64,000 nt of DNA, from assembly GCA_001648575.1 (NCBI GenBank), contig LQXN01000062.1, forward strand, positions 186,001 to 250,000, written 5' to 3'. Positions 62,883 to 64,000 of the stretch are shown here, in pieces. The stretch's first letter is position 1. Each line of letters begins with the position of its first letter. This DNA is from Sutcliffiella horikoshii DSM 8719 (GTDB lineage Bacteria; Bacillota; Bacilli; Bacillales; Bacillaceae_I). Position numbers and translations under genes: made by a program. The notes beneath the pieces were generated by a model that saw only the letters and a program-made list of their open reading frames with translations, did not search any database and was not told the origin of the DNA.

Positions 62883-63656
62883 CTAAGTTATCAAGTATCC
62901 GTAATGAAACTTTGCTGTCTTCCTTCTATGAACGATAAAACCAAATTTGTCAAATCTTTCACTTTGCCAATGATCCTTTAGAACAACCCTGTGGTTGGCA
63001 ACTCTCTTGGCATCTGATATGATTTTTTCCGTTAATTCATCATATATAGCAACATTTCTAAGAGGGGAAATACCGTTTGATTCTGCTAGGTGAAAATGAA
63101 ACATAGGATCAAAATACACCACATCAAAACTATCATCCGGCAATGATGAAAGTATCCGCTGATGATTATCATTATGCACTTCAATCCGCTTCATCGCCTC
63201 ATTCATTTCCGCCAGTTCCGAATCCCAGTTCTTGAGGCCGGTTTTTACTAGGTATGCCATCATCTTATTGCCTTCGATTCCAACCACCTGACCATTTTCC
63301 CCCGTTGCCAAACTTGCCATGATACTATCTGAAGCCAAACCGAGTGTGCAATCGAGGAACTTCATTCCTTTCTTTAGATCAGTTGCTTGCAGAAAAGGTT
63401 CCATTTCACCATTTTTCCATCTTTTTGCTCTGAATGCTGCTGTATTGGGATGGAAGAATATCGGTTCTTCCATACCAAGTCTATACCATTCAAAGCGGTT
63501 TTTTCCGATTACAAGAATATCCTGATGCATCTCTTTAGTAATTGCTCCAATGGATTTCTTGTTTCTGCGAAAAAACGGATGGCCTAGCTCTTCAGCTATT
63601 TCCTTTGCAATTTGAATCATATGGTCATTTGTTCTTCCCGCGGTGGTCACAATCAT
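62883..63656 (-). CDS. ypiP: Class I SAM-dependent methyltransferase YpiP
   Basis: 257 residues. SAM-binding motif FLDCTLGLASDS (about 99-110), acidic motif VVGIEGNK, and an active-site-like YFDPMFHF (related to the DPP[FY] type). The N-terminal VTTAGRTNDHMIQIAKEIAE region is a small separate domain. Matches the YpiP/RsmJ-like group; the substrate (possibly RNA) is not proven. GGGAG precedes the ATG. Confidence 0.82.
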   Translation of the reverse strand: MIVTTAGRTNDHMIQIAKEIAEELGHPFFRRNKKSIGAITKEMHQDILVIGKNRFEWYRLGMEEPIFFHPNTAAFRAKRWKNGEMEPFLQATDLKKGMKFLDCTLGLASDSIMASLATGENGQVVGIEGNKMMAYLVKTGLKNWDSELAEMNEAMKRIEVHNDNHQRILSSLPDDSFDVVYFDPMFHFHLAESNGISPLRNVAIYDELTEKIISDAKRVANHRVVLKDHWQSERFDKFGFIVHRRKTAKFHYGYLIT

Positions 63657-63696
63657 ACATCGTTCTCCCTTATAAGTTGATGTCCATCATGTAAAA

Positions 63697-63727
63697 AAAG
63701 GGGATGTGCAAGGTTCGCACATCCCCT
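63697..63727 (-). terminator. brxA terminator
   Basis: AGGGGATGTGC/GCACATCCCCT stem followed by TTTTTTT on the minus strand. Confidence 0.88.
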
Positions 63728-63742
63728 AAAGCATTACCGTTT

Positions 63743-64000
63743 TCAACAGTTTTGATTAAACGCGCCATGCAAGTTTGTCATGATGTTTTCCATCGTATTT
63801 GCTTCAATGTCATGGCGAGGTATAAAATGAATGACTTCGTTGCCTTTCATCAATGCCATTGAAGGAGAAGAGGGTGGGATTTCACCGAAGATCTCCCTCA
63901 TTTTCGAAGTGGCTTCTTTATCCTGTCCAGCGAACACCGTCACAAGATGGTCCGGAGATTTTTCTGCCTGTATAATGGACTGTGTTGCTGCCGGACGAGC
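63743..64000 (-). CDS. brxA: Bacilliredoxin BrxA (YphP), N terminus beyond window
   Basis: The C-terminal 85 residues of the BrxA/BrxB (DUF1094) family: AATQSIIQAEKSPDHLVTVF, GEIPPSSPSMALMKG, and PRHDIEANTMENIM near the end. The active CGC motif would lie just upstream, outside the window. The protein removes bacillithiol from S-bacillithiolated proteins, linking to bshB2 at the other end. Position near ypiP and ypjP matches yphP. Confidence 0.88.
   Translation of the reverse strand, partial: ARPAATQSIIQAEKSPDHLVTVFAGQDKEATSKMREIFGEIPPSSPSMALMKGNEVIHFIPRHDIEANTMENIMTNLHGAFNQNC

Overview
The window comes from a low-GC, endospore-forming Firmicute of the family Bacillaceae. The evidence is Bacillus-type ribosome binding sites (AGGAGG and variants), bacillithiol genes (bshB2, and a BrxA bacilliredoxin at the right edge), many spore genes (GerT-like, three YjcZ-type small proteins, transglutaminase Tgl, a GerA/B/C germinant receptor operon), and gene order close to B. 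subtilis: yojF-bshB2, mhqD, ddcP-deoD-yodL-yozD-yozE-yokU-kam locus, ypmQRS, and thyA-dfrA-ypjQ-ypjP-ypiP-brxA. Genus and species cannot be fixed from this sequence. No rRNA, tRNA, CRISPR array or intact insertion sequence was seen.

Layout. 1-11.5 kb: bacillithiol deacetylase, MhqD esterase, GerT-like protein, ZIP-like transporter, DdcP carboxypeptidase, DeoD phosphorylase and small conserved genes. 11.5-19.6 kb: the lysine 2,3-aminomutase (kam) locus yodT-S-R-Q / yodP-kamR / kamA-yokU, with a near-consensus sigma-54 promoter in front of kamA and its likely activator KamR next door. 20-26 kb: chemoreceptor, MsrAB fusion, CobW GTPase, transglutaminase, a tiny FbpA-like gene pair and tnrA with its own TnrA box. 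26-30.5 kb: LytS/LytT-type two-component system followed by a CstA-family transporter, resembling a pyruvate-sensing module. 31-36.5 kb: hydrolase, DUF4397 protein, YjcZ peptides, ypmS-ypmR-ypmQ (Sco) and an MFS pseudogene remnant. 36.5-48.8 kb: an eight-gene, tightly coupled operon (surface protein, ABC ATPase, ABC-2 permease, coiled-coil/Gly-Gln-repeat membrane protein, MoxR ATPase, DUF58, two VWA membrane proteins). 49-54 kb: gerA-type operon preceded by a nucleoside hydrolase. 54-64 kb: PCYCGC lipoprotein, DegV, SRAP protein, acyltransferase, thyA-dfrA, a lethal-factor-like metalloprotease, ypjQ, ypjP, small peptides, ypiP and brxA.

The most unusual signal is a family of about 210-220 bp palindromic interspersed elements. 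Six copies lie at 4427, 10717, 25060, 30541, 48877 and 55372, and a decayed end lies at about 58016. Each intact copy sits just beyond the 3' end of a gene and is bracketed by two copies of that gene's own transcription-terminator hairpin. The hairpin differs from locus to locus but matches within each locus, so insertion appears to duplicate a whole terminator as a 20-32 bp target site. One copy (48877-49303) is itself interrupted by a second small element with perfect 16-bp terminal inverted repeats and a 6-bp target duplication. That second element carries a related palindromic core but different ends.
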